A stretch of 64,000 nucleotides of DNA from Noviherbaspirillum galbum. Its GTDB lineage: Bacteria; Pseudomonadota; Gammaproteobacteria; Burkholderiales; Burkholderiaceae_D. The stretch is from positions 124,001 through 188,000 of the forward strand of contig NZ_JAAIVB010000085.1 of NCBI RefSeq assembly GCF_010974945.1, in the 5' to 3' direction. The notes below the pieces were generated by a model. The model saw only the letters and a program-made list of their open reading frames with translations, was not told where the DNA came from and made no database searches. Both the position numbers and the translations under genes were made by a program. Each line of letters begins with the position of its first letter. Position 1 is the first letter of the stretch. Shown one piece after another: positions 16,861 through 26,329 of this stretch.

Positions 16861-19800
16861 ATGAAAGTCATCGACCGCTCGCTCGAGGTGTTGCCGCGCA
16901 GTGCGACCCGGATTTCGGATGCCGTGCAGACTGCCGCGAAAACCGTGGCCGAACAGGGCAAGGCGTTTGCGAAGGACGTCGAGGATTGCGCGACGTCCGT
17001 CGCCGCCGATGCGGTCGCCATCGCGGCGCAGGTGAAATCCATTCCCGCGCTGGTCGATCCCGCTCCCATCGTGTCCTGCTTTACCGACGGGCTTGCCGCC
17101 GCCGCGGACAAGCTGCGCAAGCTTGGCGCGGATGCCGCCGCGATCCCCGGTCCGCTCGTGCAACAAGCGGCAAGCGCGCGGCAGGTGGCCGACGCAGCCG
17201 TGCAGTCAGTCAAGTCGCTCGCTGCCGCGATACCGGCCTTGCCGACCCTGGTGCCCGACATGGCACCGCAGCTGGCGTTCTTCCAGAGCCTGCCTGCCCG
17301 AGGTCAGGCGCTGGGCAGCCAGGCGGCGCAGGCGACCGCGCTCTTCGAACAGTATGGAAGCCGGCTGCGTCCCCTGGCGGAGCAATTCGCCCGGCTTGCG
17401 CAGGCAGGCGCGCTCAATGCCGCAGCCCGGAGCACGTCGGCTGCCTTGACGGCCCAGGCCAAGTCGCTGCAGAGCGATTCGATCGCGCAGATCCAGTCCT
17501 TGCGCGCCGGCTTGCAAACGAATGTTGCCGACCTGACTGGCGCAGTCGATGATGCCAGCGCGAAGGCGGCGTCCGTCATCAGTGGCGTCTCGGACCTCGT
17601 GTCGAAGGCCGGCAACGACCTGCTGCTGCCGCTGCAGGAGCAAATCGCATTCGTCGAACGCATGCAGGACTCGCTGCGCGAGGCCGCATCGTCCTGCGAT
17701 GCCTTGTTCCAGGAAGCTGCCTCGCAGATCGAACATGGCGGTGAGCTGGTGACCGCGCCCATCGGCGTGGCGCGTGCCCAGACGGACGCGGTGATCGAGC
17801 GCCTGAAGGCCGCGGCAGCCGCCGTCGACGTCTTGCTCGCCAAGGTCCACGAGCCTGTCGATGCGCTTGAAACCCGGGCCACCAATGTCAAGGAAGCCCT
17901 GGACGCCGTAGTGGGCGTCGTTGCCGAGGAAGTCGAACAGATACAGTCGCTGCTTGCTGAACTGGATGCCGAGGCAGAGAAGGCAAAAGCCACGCTGAAC
18001 GCGCTGCCCGATAATTTTTCTCCGGTACAAGACAGCATCGTCCAGGCAGCCGCCTTGCTTGAAGAAATCAGGGGCCGCATACCGGGCTTCGTTTCCAGCG
18101 CGAACGCCGCCCTTGACGGCGCCCGTGCCGAGCTTGACCAGGCCGAGGACAAATGCAACCACGCCATCGAGGTCTGCACCCGTTACATGATGAAAGCGCC
18201 GCCGCTCATGGCGGCGCGCACCCTGTTCGTCGGCGTGAAGGCGATGATTCCCGGCGTGAAGACGGCCATCGCGACTGCGAAAAAATCCGTGCAGGCGGCG
18301 GGAGCCACGGCCGATGGCTTGCTGCTGCAGGGAATAGGCGCGGTCAATGCCTTGCAGCCACTGCTTGACCAAGCCATCGCCAAGCTCAGGCAGGCGATCG
18401 ATGCCCTGGTCGCGCTGCTCGCCAAGCTGCAGGCGGCGCTGCAGCAAGTGTCGACGATGGCAGGCGCGGTTCCGCCGGAAATGTCCCGTCAGCTCGACAT
18501 CGCCGAACAAGCCATGCAGACAGTCCTTGCGAAGGTTCACGCCGCATTGCAGGCCTTGCTCGACAAGCTGGGATGCGAAGCCCTCGTCAACCGGCTGCAG
18601 CAGGAATTATCGGCGCAACTGGACAAGGGCATCGCGGCGCTCGAACAGAAGATCAAGGAAGCCAGCCAGCCCCTGCTGCAAGCATTGCAGCGCGGGCAGG
18701 AAGCCGTGGGGCAGGCGGCTGAACTCGCGCAGGAAGGCTTGCGCACCGTGCATGGCCTCCTGACCGACGCCATGGCCCAGGCGCGTCAGCTGATTGCCCA
18801 GCTCGTCGAAAAAATCATGGCCTGCCAGTCCCAGGTCACGTCATTGGGCGGCGCCGCGAAGCAGCAGATCGCGGCAGCCGAGGCCAAGATGCTGGCGCTG
18901 GTGGACCAGGTGGTGCAAAAGATTTCGGCGCTCGACATAGGCATCCCCGAGATTCCGGCGGCGGTGCAAAGCGCATTGGATGCAATCTCCACCGTTACCG
19001 TGCAGCTTGCCGACGGCTCGGGCAGCCTGGCCGCCGGGGTGCGCGCGCCGGACGATTGGCAGGAGGCCGCGGGCAGGTTCAACGAGTCAGCCAGTGCCGA
19101 TGCGGACAAGGCATCGGACGAAGTGGCGCAGGGAGCCGATGAAGTGCAATCGGCATCGAGCGAGCTGGAGACCGATGCGAGTCGCGCCAGTGAAGCGGCA
19201 CCCGCCATGGATGCCACCCTGGCCGAGATTGAAAGCACCGCCAGCCGCATGCAGGCCGAGACGCAGGCGGCAGCGGATGAGGCGGACGCGTCGGTGGACG
19301 AGATGAACGGGTCGTTCCAGGAAGCCCGTGCCGACGCAGAGTCGGTGGGAAGCAATGTGGGTCCGGTCAGCGAACAACTCATTGCGGACGTCCAGGCCGA
19401 GACGGATAACGCGATGGCTGCGGCCGAAGAAGCGAAGGCGGCTGAGCAAGGGCTGGCTGCCGATATCGCGTCCGCCGCAGCGGATGTGGCACAGGCTTCC
19501 CGCGATGCGGAAGCGCAGACGGAAGCGCAAAAGAACGAGGCGCAGGCAGCGATTGATGCAACGCTGACGGAGGTGCAGGCAGTCCAGGCCCAGGTGGAAG
19601 TGGCGCGCAAGGACGTCGTCGCCGCGGAAGCGATCGTTGACGCCGAAGTCGTCAAGCACGGCGGCGAATCGATGTTGGCAAAGCGGGAAGACGAGGCGGC
19701 GAATCGGGCTGCAAGTCAAGCCGCAGATCAAGCGACAGCTCAAGGAGCGGAGCCCGGCGCCAACCCTGGAGACGGCAAGGGCGACAAGGCATCCGCGGAA

Positions 19801-20910
19801 GCAGGAGCGGAGGCGGGATCATCGTCGAGCGCCCAGTCCGAAGAGAGTGTCAGTCCCGATGCAAATGCTGCCAGCAATGCGGACGTTGCCGAAACATCGG
19901 CGGCAAGCGAGAGCGATGGTGAATCCGCATCGCGCCAGGACGCATCGCAAGAGGGCAGCCCGGACGCCGAAGCGTCGGCTTCCTCGTCAATGCCCGCGAA
20001 TGACGCCGGCGATGCAGATGGTGCCGATGCAGATAAGGCCAGCAAGACCGCCGATGCGGTTTCGGCTGTATCGGAGGAGGCAGCAGCACCTGGATCGGCG
20101 GGCCGCAAGACGGTGGATGCAGAAGAAGCGGAGAAGACTGAAGAGGCAAAGCAAGCGCAGCTGGCAGGAATGCAGGGCGACACAGCGATCGCTGCCGCTG
20201 GCATGGACAAGCTGGCTGAATCTTCGGACGTACCGGCCGTGCCAGAAGGTAAATCGGTGTCAGACGCGGTAGCTCCGCCTGAAGCCGAATCACAAGCGCC
20301 GGAAGCGGACGAAAGCAAGACGGCCGACGCAAGCGTATCGGCGGACGCGCCCGACGATAGCGATGCGCATGCCGCCGCGCAGCCCGGCGAGAAGCCTCCT
20401 GTCCTTGCCGACGGCAGCTTGCCGGATGCCGGGTCGTTGGCAATGCCGGACAAGGCCCTCAAGCCGCCGCCGGCATCCACTTCGGATGATGCCCTGACGC
20501 TAAAGTCCGATGGCATGAAAATCGGAAGCCCTGATGTGCCTGATGTTTCGGCGGCTATCGATCTCGGTGAATTGTCCAAGGCGGCAGGCAAGCCTGATGC
20601 CGGGCTCGAAATCAAGACCTCTCCTCAGGCAGCAATGGCGAAAGCGGGCACCGAAGAAATTGGCAAAGGCATTGCAGCCCAACCAGTCGAAAGCCCCGCA
20701 GAACAGATGGCCGACATGGGTGCCGCCCCCGCAGTGCAGGATGATGCATTGTCGAAGGTCTCTGCGTCTGACGCTCCCGCCCTTGATGCCGCGCATCCGA
20801 ACGACGAACCCGCATTGCCTGGCGAGGGCGATGCGCCACAACTTGCTTCTTCACTCGAGGCTTCCCTGCGTTCCCGTCTTATCGATGCGATCAAGGACGA
20901 GGCGCCTTGA
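16861..20910 (+). CDS. Giant alanine-rich helical/coiled-coil protein upstream of tssB
   Basis: A 1349-residue protein without recognised family. Residues 1 to about 720 are near-continuous amphipathic helix with many heptads (LDAEAEKAKATLNALPDNF, LRQAIDALVALLAKLQAALQ) and a few proline breaks. Residues about 730-960 are an acidic coiled coil rich in Ala, Glu, Asp and Ser. Residues about 960-1349 are low-complexity, acidic and probably disordered. There is no signal peptide and no clear membrane segment, apart from a mildly hydrophobic patch near residue 450. A GGGAAGGCG ribosome site precedes the ATG. It ends 372 bases before tssB, at the end of the operon carrying the permeases. It could be a scaffold, a length-measuring or cargo-like protein, or a large effector; nothing in the sequence decides. 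Confidence 0.75.
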   Translation: MKVIDRSLEVLPRSATRISDAVQTAAKTVAEQGKAFAKDVEDCATSVAADAVAIAAQVKSIPALVDPAPIVSCFTDGLAAAADKLRKLGADAAAIPGPLVQQAASARQVADAAVQSVKSLAAAIPALPTLVPDMAPQLAFFQSLPARGQALGSQAAQATALFEQYGSRLRPLAEQFARLAQAGALNAAARSTSAALTAQAKSLQSDSIAQIQSLRAGLQTNVADLTGAVDDASAKAASVISGVSDLVSKAGNDLLLPLQEQIAFVERMQDSLREAASSCDALFQEAASQIEHGGELVTAPIGVARAQTDAVIERLKAAAAAVDVLLAKVHEPVDALETRATNVKEALDAVVGVVAEEVEQIQSLLAELDAEAEKAKATLNALPDNFSPVQDSIVQAAALLEEIRGRIPGFVSSANAALDGARAELDQAEDKCNHAIEVCTRYMMKAPPLMAARTLFVGVKAMIPGVKTAIATAKKSVQAAGATADGLLLQGIGAVNALQPLLDQAIAKLRQAIDALVALLAKLQAALQQVSTMAGAVPPEMSRQLDIAEQAMQTVLAKVHAALQALLDKLGCEALVNRLQQELSAQLDKGIAALEQKIKEASQPLLQALQRGQEAVGQAAELAQEGLRTVHGLLTDAMAQARQLIAQLVEKIMACQSQVTSLGGAAKQQIAAAEAKMLALVDQVVQKISALDIGIPEIPAAVQSALDAISTVTVQLADGSGSLAAGVRAPDDWQEAAGRFNESASADADKASDEVAQGADEVQSASSELETDASRASEAAPAMDATLAEIESTASRMQAETQAAADEADASVDEMNGSFQEARADAESVGSNVGPVSEQLIADVQAETDNAMAAAEEAKAAEQGLAADIASAAADVAQASRDAEAQTEAQKNEAQAAIDATLTEVQAVQAQVEVARKDVVAAEAIVDAEVVKHGGESMLAKREDEAANRAASQAADQATAQGAEPGANPGDGKGDKASAEAGAEAGSSSSAQSEESVSPDANAASNADVAETSAASESDGESASRQDASQEGSPDAEASASSSMPANDAGDADGADADKASKTADAVSAVSEEAAAPGSAGRKTVDAEEAEKTEEAKQAQLAGMQGDTAIAAAGMDKLAESSDVPAVPEGKSVSDAVAPPEAESQAPEADESKTADASVSADAPDDSDAHAAAQPGEKPPVLADGSLPDAGSLAMPDKALKPPPASTSDDALTLKSDGMKIGSPDVPDVSAAIDLGELSKAAGKPDAGLEIKTSPQAAMAKAGTEEIGKGIAAQPVESPAEQMADMGAAPAVQDDALSKVSASDAPALDAAHPNDEPALPGEGDAPQLASSLEASLRSRLIDAIKDEAP

Positions 20911-21052
20911 AAACCTCAACCTCGTTCCGTCTACGCGATCCCCGTACTGCATAAGGCAACGATAAACAATAGGGCATCACGCCATTTGATGTCCGCGTTC
21001 GTGCTTGAGTGGTGCGAGATTTGTGACTTGGCCATGACTTTTTATTCTTGCT

Positions 21053-21089
21053 GCATTGCGGTTGTGTTCGAAAAGAGATTCCGCAATGC
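21053..21089. promoter_or_regulatory. Perfect 9-bp inverted repeat upstream of tssB
   Basis: GCATTGCGG and CCGCAATGC are separated by 19 bases. It lies about 195 bases before the tssB start, in the promoter region. It could be a regulator-binding site or an RNA hairpin after the giant-protein gene; no T-run follows immediately. Confidence 0.45.
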
Positions 21090-21230
21090 GTTCTTTGATA
21101 AATCCCAAAAAAGTTCTTGTTCGTTCAACTTTTTCCCCATAACATGAGCCTGATTCCTAAAGACAAGTTACAAACAGTCACGCCTTCGAAGCGCAACGGA
21201 AAACGGAGCTGATTCTTCTGTCATCGCGTC

Positions 21231-21258
21231 TTGGGAATACTCCAATGATCACTAGTAT
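21231..21258 (+). promoter_or_regulatory. Candidate sigma-70-type promoter for tssB
   Basis: TTGGGA (21231-21236), 16 bases, TAGTAT (21253-21258); each hexamer has four of six consensus bases. Transcription would begin near 21265, leaving a short leader with a GAGG ribosome site before the ATG at 21283. Found by eye only. Confidence 0.3.
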
Positions 21259-21282
21259 GGTTAACCAAGCGAAGGTGAGGGA

Positions 21283-21831
21283 ATGGCAGACAGCTTGCAA
21301 AAATGGGTAGGACGCAATCGTCCTCCGCGTGTACAGATTACTTATGACGTTGAAACCGGTGGCGCCTCCGAGAAAAAGGAACTGCCGCTCGTGGTTGGCC
21401 TGCTGGCCGACTTGTCGGGCAAGCCGCTCGTGCCGCCGGCAAAGCTCAAGGATCGCCGCCTGATCGAAATCGACCGCGACAACTTCAACGAAGTGATGGG
21501 CAACATTGCCCCGCGCCTGGACATGTCGGTGCCTGACACGCTGAAGGGCGAAGGCAACCTGAAAGTCGAGCTGAACTTCACCGAGATCGATGATTTCCAC
21601 CCCGAGGCAATCGTGAAGCAGGTGCCCCGGCTGGCCAAGCTGCTCGAAGTCCGCCAGCAACTGCGCGACCTCCTCGGCAAGCTTGACGGTAACGATGAGC
21701 TTGATGCGCTGCTCGAGAACATCGTGCAGAACTCCCAGGAACTGCAAGCGTTGAAGGGCAGTGGCGCCGCTGCAGCGGAAGCCGCACCCGCAGCGCCCGC
21801 CGAAGCAGGTCCCGAAGCGACGCCCGCCTGA
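21283..21831 (+). CDS. tssB: T6SS sheath small subunit TssB
   Basis: A 182-residue TssB/VipA/ImpB protein, which intertwines with TssC to form the contractile sheath. Family blocks: QKWVGRNRPPRVQITYDVET, KELPLVVGLLADLSG, RRLIEIDRDNFNEVMGNIAP and LKVELNFTEIDDFHPEAIV. An Ala/Pro/Glu-rich tail of about 25 residues ends the protein. It is the first gene of the main T6SS operon, 47 bases before tssC. Confidence 0.97.
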   Translation: MADSLQKWVGRNRPPRVQITYDVETGGASEKKELPLVVGLLADLSGKPLVPPAKLKDRRLIEIDRDNFNEVMGNIAPRLDMSVPDTLKGEGNLKVELNFTEIDDFHPEAIVKQVPRLAKLLEVRQQLRDLLGKLDGNDELDALLENIVQNSQELQALKGSGAAAAEAAPAAPAEAGPEATPA

Positions 21832-21878
21832 CCGTGTCCGGCAAGCGCATCCTCCAATCGAATTCAGAGAGTTAAACC

Positions 21879-23366
21879 ATGGCAACTAGTCAAGCTGCTC
21901 AGGGTGGCGCCAGCGCGTCCACCCAAGACCTTAGCCTGCTGGACCGTATCGTCCAGGAAGGCAAGATGGCGATCGAGCCGTCCCAGAAAGCCTACGCGAA
22001 AACCCTGCTCGGCCAGTTCGCGACCCAGATCCTTGATGAAGGCATGAAAACCGCTCCCGACAAGGGCGTGGTGGCGATGATCAACGAACGCGTCGCCGAG
22101 ATCGACCGCATCCTGACCGATCAGCTCAATGCGATCATGCATCACCCCGAATTCCAGCAGCTCGAAGGCTCCTGGCGCGGCCTGCACGACATGGTCATGG
22201 GCACCGAGACCGGCCCGACGCTGAAGCTGCGCTTGCTGAACGTCTCCAAGAAGGAACTGCTGAAAGACCTCGAAGGCGCCGTCGATCACGACATGAGCGT
22301 CCTGTTCAAGAAGGTCTACGAAGAAGAATATGGCACCTTCGGCGGCAATCCCTATTCGCTGCTGATCGGCGATTATTATTTCGGCCGCCACCCGCAGGAC
22401 ATCGCCTTGCTGCAGCGCCTGTCCAAAGTGGCAGCGGCTGCCCACGCGCCGTTCGTTGCCGCGGCCGCGCCGTCCCTGTTCGACATGGGCGAGTTCACCG
22501 AGCTTGGCGTTCCGCGCGACCTGTCGAAGATTTTCGAGAGCGCCGAACTCGCATCCTGGCGCGGCTTCCGTGAATCCGAGGATTCACGCTACGTCGCACT
22601 GGTGCTGCCGCGCTACGCAGCCCGCCTGCCTTATGGCGCGAAGACCTCGCCGATCGAAAGCTTCAACTTCGAGGAAGACGTCAACGGCAAGGACCATTCG
22701 AAATACCTGTGGGCCAACTCGGCTTACCAGCTGGGACTGCGCATCACCGACGCCTATGCCAAGCATAGCTGGACGACCGCGATCCGCGGCGTCGAAGGCG
22801 GCGGCAAGATCAGCGGCATGACTGCCCACGCATACAAGACCGATGAAGGCGATGTCGTGCTGAAGTGCCCGACCGAAGTCACCATCACCGACCGTCGCGA
22901 GAAGGAACTCAACGACCTCGGCTTCATCGCCGCCGTCAACTCCAAGGGTTCCGACTTCGCCGCATTCTTCGGCGGCCAGACGGTGAACAAGCCGAAGCTG
23001 TACAACCTCGATGCGGCGAACGCCAACGCGGCGCTGTCCTCGCGCTTGCCCTACGTCCTCGCGGCGTCGCGCTTCGCGCATTACATCAAGGTGATCATGC
23101 GTGACAAGGTCGGCAGCTTCCAGACCCGCCAGAACGTCGAGGCTTACCTCAACAACTGGCTGAGCGCTTACGTGCTGCTGAGCCCGAACGCGACCCAGGG
23201 CGAGAAAGCGCGCTTCCCGCTGGCTGAAGGACGCGTGGACGTGACCGAAGTTGCAGGCAAGCCGGGCGCCTATTCGGCCACGGTCTTCCTGCGTCCGCAC
23301 TTCCAGATGGAAGAGCTGACCACGTCGATCCGCCTGGTTGCCGAATTGCCTGCCGCAGCGGCCTAA
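21879..23366 (+). CDS. tssC: T6SS sheath large subunit TssC
   Basis: A 495-residue TssC/VipB/ImpC protein, the large sheath subunit. Recognisable blocks are HHPEFQQLEGSWRGLHDMV, EYGTFGGNPYSLLIGDYYF, DIALLQRLSKVAAAAHAPFV, RLPYGAKTSPIESFNFEED, and a C-terminal YLNNWLSAYVLLSPNATQG with HFQMEELTTSIRLVAELP. Length is typical. It lies between tssB and hcp. Confidence 0.98.
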   Translation: MATSQAAQGGASASTQDLSLLDRIVQEGKMAIEPSQKAYAKTLLGQFATQILDEGMKTAPDKGVVAMINERVAEIDRILTDQLNAIMHHPEFQQLEGSWRGLHDMVMGTETGPTLKLRLLNVSKKELLKDLEGAVDHDMSVLFKKVYEEEYGTFGGNPYSLLIGDYYFGRHPQDIALLQRLSKVAAAAHAPFVAAAAPSLFDMGEFTELGVPRDLSKIFESAELASWRGFRESEDSRYVALVLPRYAARLPYGAKTSPIESFNFEEDVNGKDHSKYLWANSAYQLGLRITDAYAKHSWTTAIRGVEGGGKISGMTAHAYKTDEGDVVLKCPTEVTITDRREKELNDLGFIAAVNSKGSDFAAFFGGQTVNKPKLYNLDAANANAALSSRLPYVLAASRFAHYIKVIMRDKVGSFQTRQNVEAYLNNWLSAYVLLSPNATQGEKARFPLAEGRVDVTEVAGKPGAYSATVFLRPHFQMEELTTSIRLVAELPAAAA

Positions 23367-23398
23367 GCTGATTTCACTTTAACCGATGCCGCAGGACT

Positions 23399-23417
23399 AG
23401 GCGCCGAAGAGGCGCCT
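23399..23417 (+). repeat. Hairpin between tssC and hcp
   Basis: AGGCGCC-GAAGA-GGCGCCT forms a 7-bp stem with a 5-base loop, 33 bases past the tssC stop and 30 before the hcp start. No T-run follows, so it is more likely an mRNA processing or stabilising stem that separates hcp expression from the sheath genes. Confidence 0.5.
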
Positions 23418-23446
23418 GGTTCGGCTCCTCATAATTGGAGACAGTC

Positions 23447-23932
23447 ATGTCTGATGTATTGATTTTGGATCTGGGAACGACGATCAAGGGCAATTGCCAG
23501 ATCACGGGTTTCATCGACAAGCTCATCGTCTTGTCCTTCAGCCACAGCGCGTTCATTCCGCTGCAGATGGATTCGGCAAATACCGAGCGTACCTCGGGCC
23601 GTCCGACGCTTTCCGAGCTGTCGTTCGCGAAGATGTCCGACCTGTCGACCACCGAACTGTACAAGGCCTGCACCCAGGGCCTGAACATCGGCACCGCCAC
23701 GCTGCACGTCGGCCGCGTCGAGAATGGCAAGTACATGAGCTTCATGAAGTACGAAATGACGAACGCCATGGTGTCCAACATTTCCACGTCCGGCGGTGGC
23801 GGTGTGCCCTCGGATAGCTTCTCGCTTGCCTTCACCAAGCTCAAGTGCGACTTCACCCAGCAGAAGTCGGATTCGACCGCGAAGGGAACCGGTACCTGGA
23901 ACTGGAACCTGGAGACGATGAAGGCCGATTGA
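23447..23932 (+). CDS. hcp: T6SS inner-tube protein Hcp (TssD)
   Basis: A 161-residue Hcp, which forms the hexameric rings of the expelled tube. It starts MSDVLILDLGTTIKGNCQIT after a GGAG ribosome site. Core motifs are IVLSFSHSAFIPLQ, GRPTLSELSFAKMSDLSTTE and GKYMSFMKYEMTNAMVSNIS. No C-terminal toxin extension is present. Stem-loops before and after the gene suggest its message is separately stabilised. Confidence 0.96.
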   Translation: MSDVLILDLGTTIKGNCQITGFIDKLIVLSFSHSAFIPLQMDSANTERTSGRPTLSELSFAKMSDLSTTELYKACTQGLNIGTATLHVGRVENGKYMSFMKYEMTNAMVSNISTSGGGGVPSDSFSLAFTKLKCDFTQQKSDSTAKGTGTWNWNLETMKAD

Positions 23933-23989
23933 CGAGGCTGGCATCCGGCAACGACTGGATGTCTGGCTCATCGGCTGCGCCGAGCATCG

Positions 23990-24016
23990 GGGCGTGCCGC
24001 CCGTAGCGGCGCGCCC
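23990..24016 (+). repeat. Hairpin between hcp and tssE
   Basis: GGGCGTGCCGC and GCGGCGCGCCC pair over 11 positions (one G-U) around the loop CCGTA, 57 bases past the hcp stop. No T-run follows. It probably protects the abundant hcp message or reduces read-through into tssE. Confidence 0.5.
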
Positions 24017-24054
24017 GTGCTTGCCCCACGATTTCGACAGAGTGCTTCAGAATC

Positions 24055-24513
24055 ATGTCAAAAGCGATCGCGGCGTCGATTGTTCCATTCTTCGATCGGC
24101 TTTGCGGGCTTGCGTCGGCGTCGCAGGACGGCAGGATGCTCGACGCGGGCGGGCTGCAGCGTTCGCTGGAGCTCGATCTTGCACGCCTGTTCAATACCCG
24201 GAACGGACTCACCGTAGAAGAGTTCCTTTCCTGTGAGCCTTCGGTGCTGCACTATGGCCTGCCCGACAGCTTGAGCCTCTCGCCGCAGTCGCAGGTCGAC
24301 CTGGACATCTGGGCAAGCGTATTGCAGCGTTGCGTCGAGATGTTCGAACCCAGGCTTTCCCATGTGCGCATCGAGGTCAAGGCAGACCGGACCAGGCCGG
24401 ACGCGGCCCGGGCGACGCTTGCCGCCGCCGTCATGCTTGGCCGGCAGTTGTGCCGCGTGAGCTTCGATGTCGCGCTGAATTCGCAGGCCGTCCAGGTCGA
24501 GGCGGCGGCATGA
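24055..24513 (+). CDS. tssE: T6SS baseplate protein TssE
   Basis: A 152-residue gp25-like baseplate protein. FFDRLCG near the start, LQRSLELDLARLFNTRNGL and SVLHYGLPDSLSLSP are the family's N-terminal blocks. CVEMFEPRLSHVRIEVK is the conserved EPRL block expected for TssE. It lies between hcp and tssF. Confidence 0.93.
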   Translation: MSKAIAASIVPFFDRLCGLASASQDGRMLDAGGLQRSLELDLARLFNTRNGLTVEEFLSCEPSVLHYGLPDSLSLSPQSQVDLDIWASVLQRCVEMFEPRLSHVRIEVKADRTRPDAARATLAAAVMLGRQLCRVSFDVALNSQAVQVEAAA

Positions 24514-24568
24514 TGACCGAAACCGGCTGCAGCGGGTACTTTGCAAATCGCGACCTAGGACGACGCCC

Positions 24569-26329
24569 GTGAACACGCAGGACGACATTCTCGAATACTA
24601 CCGGCGGGAACTGCTCTACCTGCGCACGCAGTCGGCCGATTTCGCGACACGCTACCCGAAGGTCGCGCAACGCCTGTCGCTGAGCGAAGCGGAATCGCCC
24701 GATCCCCACACGGAGCGCCTGATCGAGGCGGTAGCCTTCCTGACGGCACGCGTCCATCGCGACCTCGACAGGGACTTTCCGACGATCGCCGGTGCCATGC
24801 TGGACAATCTCTGTCCCAGCCTGACGCAGCCCGTTCCAGCCATGACCGTGGTGAAGATGGCGCTGGACTCGTCGCAAGGCAAGGTCACGTCCGGTATGCC
24901 GGTGCCCCGGCACACGATGCTTTCGGCGACGGCGGCCGGCGGCGAGAATTGCCGCTTCCAGACCGGCTGGGACACCACGCTGTGGCCGCTTCACGTCACT
25001 GCGATCAAGCTCGAAGACACGCGTACCCTGCGCCTGGAACTGACTGCCGACGCGGGCATCGACGTGGCGGAACTGGAACTGGACAGCCTGCGCTTTCACT
25101 TGTCCGGCGACCTCCTGACCACCATGCCGCTGCATGAGCTGCTGATCAGCGGCATGGAACGCATCGAGATCCTGACTGCGCAAGGCGGAATTCATCGCCT
25201 GGGTCCGCGCAACCTGAAGGAAGTCGGATTCGACGAAGGCGAGGAAGTCCTGCCCCAGCCAGCCCATGCCCATCCGGCTTATGGCCTGCTGCAGGAATAC
25301 TTTGCCTTTCCCCGAAAATTCCAGTTCTTCGACCTGACCGGCCTGCGCGGGAGACTGGGCGCCGGCCAGTCGTTCTCGGTACGGTTCGTGTTCAACCGCA
25401 GCGCGCATGTGCTGTCCCTGCTGTCGGCCGACAATTTCCTTCTCGGCTGCGTGCCCGTCGTCAATCTTTTTCCGAAGACCAGCGAGCCGATCTGGCTCGA
25501 CCGGCGGCATTATGAATATCGCCTCGCGCCCGACTACCAGCGCGACGCCGTCACGGAAGTCCATTCCATCCTGGCCGTCACCGCGTCGGACCCCAATGCC
25601 GACCGCCCGCAGACGATTCCGTCCGTGTTCGCCCAGTCGGAAGCGGACCAGCGCGACGGCGGCGGGATCTACTGGTCCATGCGGCGCGACATGAGCCTGC
25701 GCAAGGACATCAGCGGCACCGACGTGTTCCTCAGTTTCGTCGACCGCGGCAACGTGCGCGCCGTGCCGGACGTGCCGGTCGTCTATGCGCAGTTGCTGTG
25801 CACCAACCGCATGCTCGCGGAGCAGGTCGGTCCGGGCACGCGCTTCTTCGGCGACGGCATCTCGACGTCGACCCGCATCCAGACCCTGTACCAGCCGAGC
25901 GCGCAAAGGCCGCCCGTCATGTCGGCAAAGGCATTGTGGTCATTGGTGTCGCTGCTGCGCCTGAACCACCGCTCGCTGGTGGATGGCACGAATGGCGTGC
26001 ATACCCTGCAGCAGATGCTCATGCTTTTCGCCGGCGACAGCGCCCGCGACCAGGCGCAGGTCCGCGGCATCAAGAGCATGCAGGCGTCCGTCGCAACGGC
26101 AAGGCTCGGCACGGATACCTGGCGCGGCCATTGCCGGGGCACCGACATCAGGCTGGAGTTCGACGCGGAGGCATTCGTCGGCACCTCTCCGCTGGTGCTG
26201 GCCGGCGTGCTGTCCCGGTTCTTTGCCTTGTACACTTCCGCGAATTCTTTCGTCCGGCTGGCGGTCCACCGCAACGCCGAGCCGTGGATGCAGTGGCCAG
26301 CGATGAGTGGACGGCAATGTCTGATCTGA
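24569..26329 (+). CDS. tssF: T6SS baseplate protein TssF
   Basis: A 586-residue TssF (ImpG/VasA), a wedge component. Typical blocks are ILEYYRRELLYLRTQSADFA, FATRYPKVAQRLSLSE, DPHTERLIEAVAFLTARVHR and the late SLLRLNHRSLVDGTNG. The last 13 bases overlap tssG, so the two baseplate genes are translationally coupled. Confidence 0.97.
   Translation: MNTQDDILEYYRRELLYLRTQSADFATRYPKVAQRLSLSEAESPDPHTERLIEAVAFLTARVHRDLDRDFPTIAGAMLDNLCPSLTQPVPAMTVVKMALDSSQGKVTSGMPVPRHTMLSATAAGGENCRFQTGWDTTLWPLHVTAIKLEDTRTLRLELTADAGIDVAELELDSLRFHLSGDLLTTMPLHELLISGMERIEILTAQGGIHRLGPRNLKEVGFDEGEEVLPQPAHAHPAYGLLQEYFAFPRKFQFFDLTGLRGRLGAGQSFSVRFVFNRSAHVLSLLSADNFLLGCVPVVNLFPKTSEPIWLDRRHYEYRLAPDYQRDAVTEVHSILAVTASDPNADRPQTIPSVFAQSEADQRDGGGIYWSMRRDMSLRKDISGTDVFLSFVDRGNVRAVPDVPVVYAQLLCTNRMLAEQVGPGTRFFGDGISTSTRIQTLYQPSAQRPPVMSAKALWSLVSLLRLNHRSLVDGTNGVHTLQQMLMLFAGDSARDQAQVRGIKSMQASVATARLGTDTWRGHCRGTDIRLEFDAEAFVGTSPLVLAGVLSRFFALYTSANSFVRLAVHRNAEPWMQWPAMSGRQCLI

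Larger units (their letters stand above)
20911..21282. other. Intergenic region, probable promoter of the main T6SS operon
   Basis: These 372 bases are AT-richer than the flanks and contain the inverted repeat and promoter-like hexamers listed separately. No coding frame with support and no clear sigma-54 (GG-N10-GC) element was found. Confidence 0.5.
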
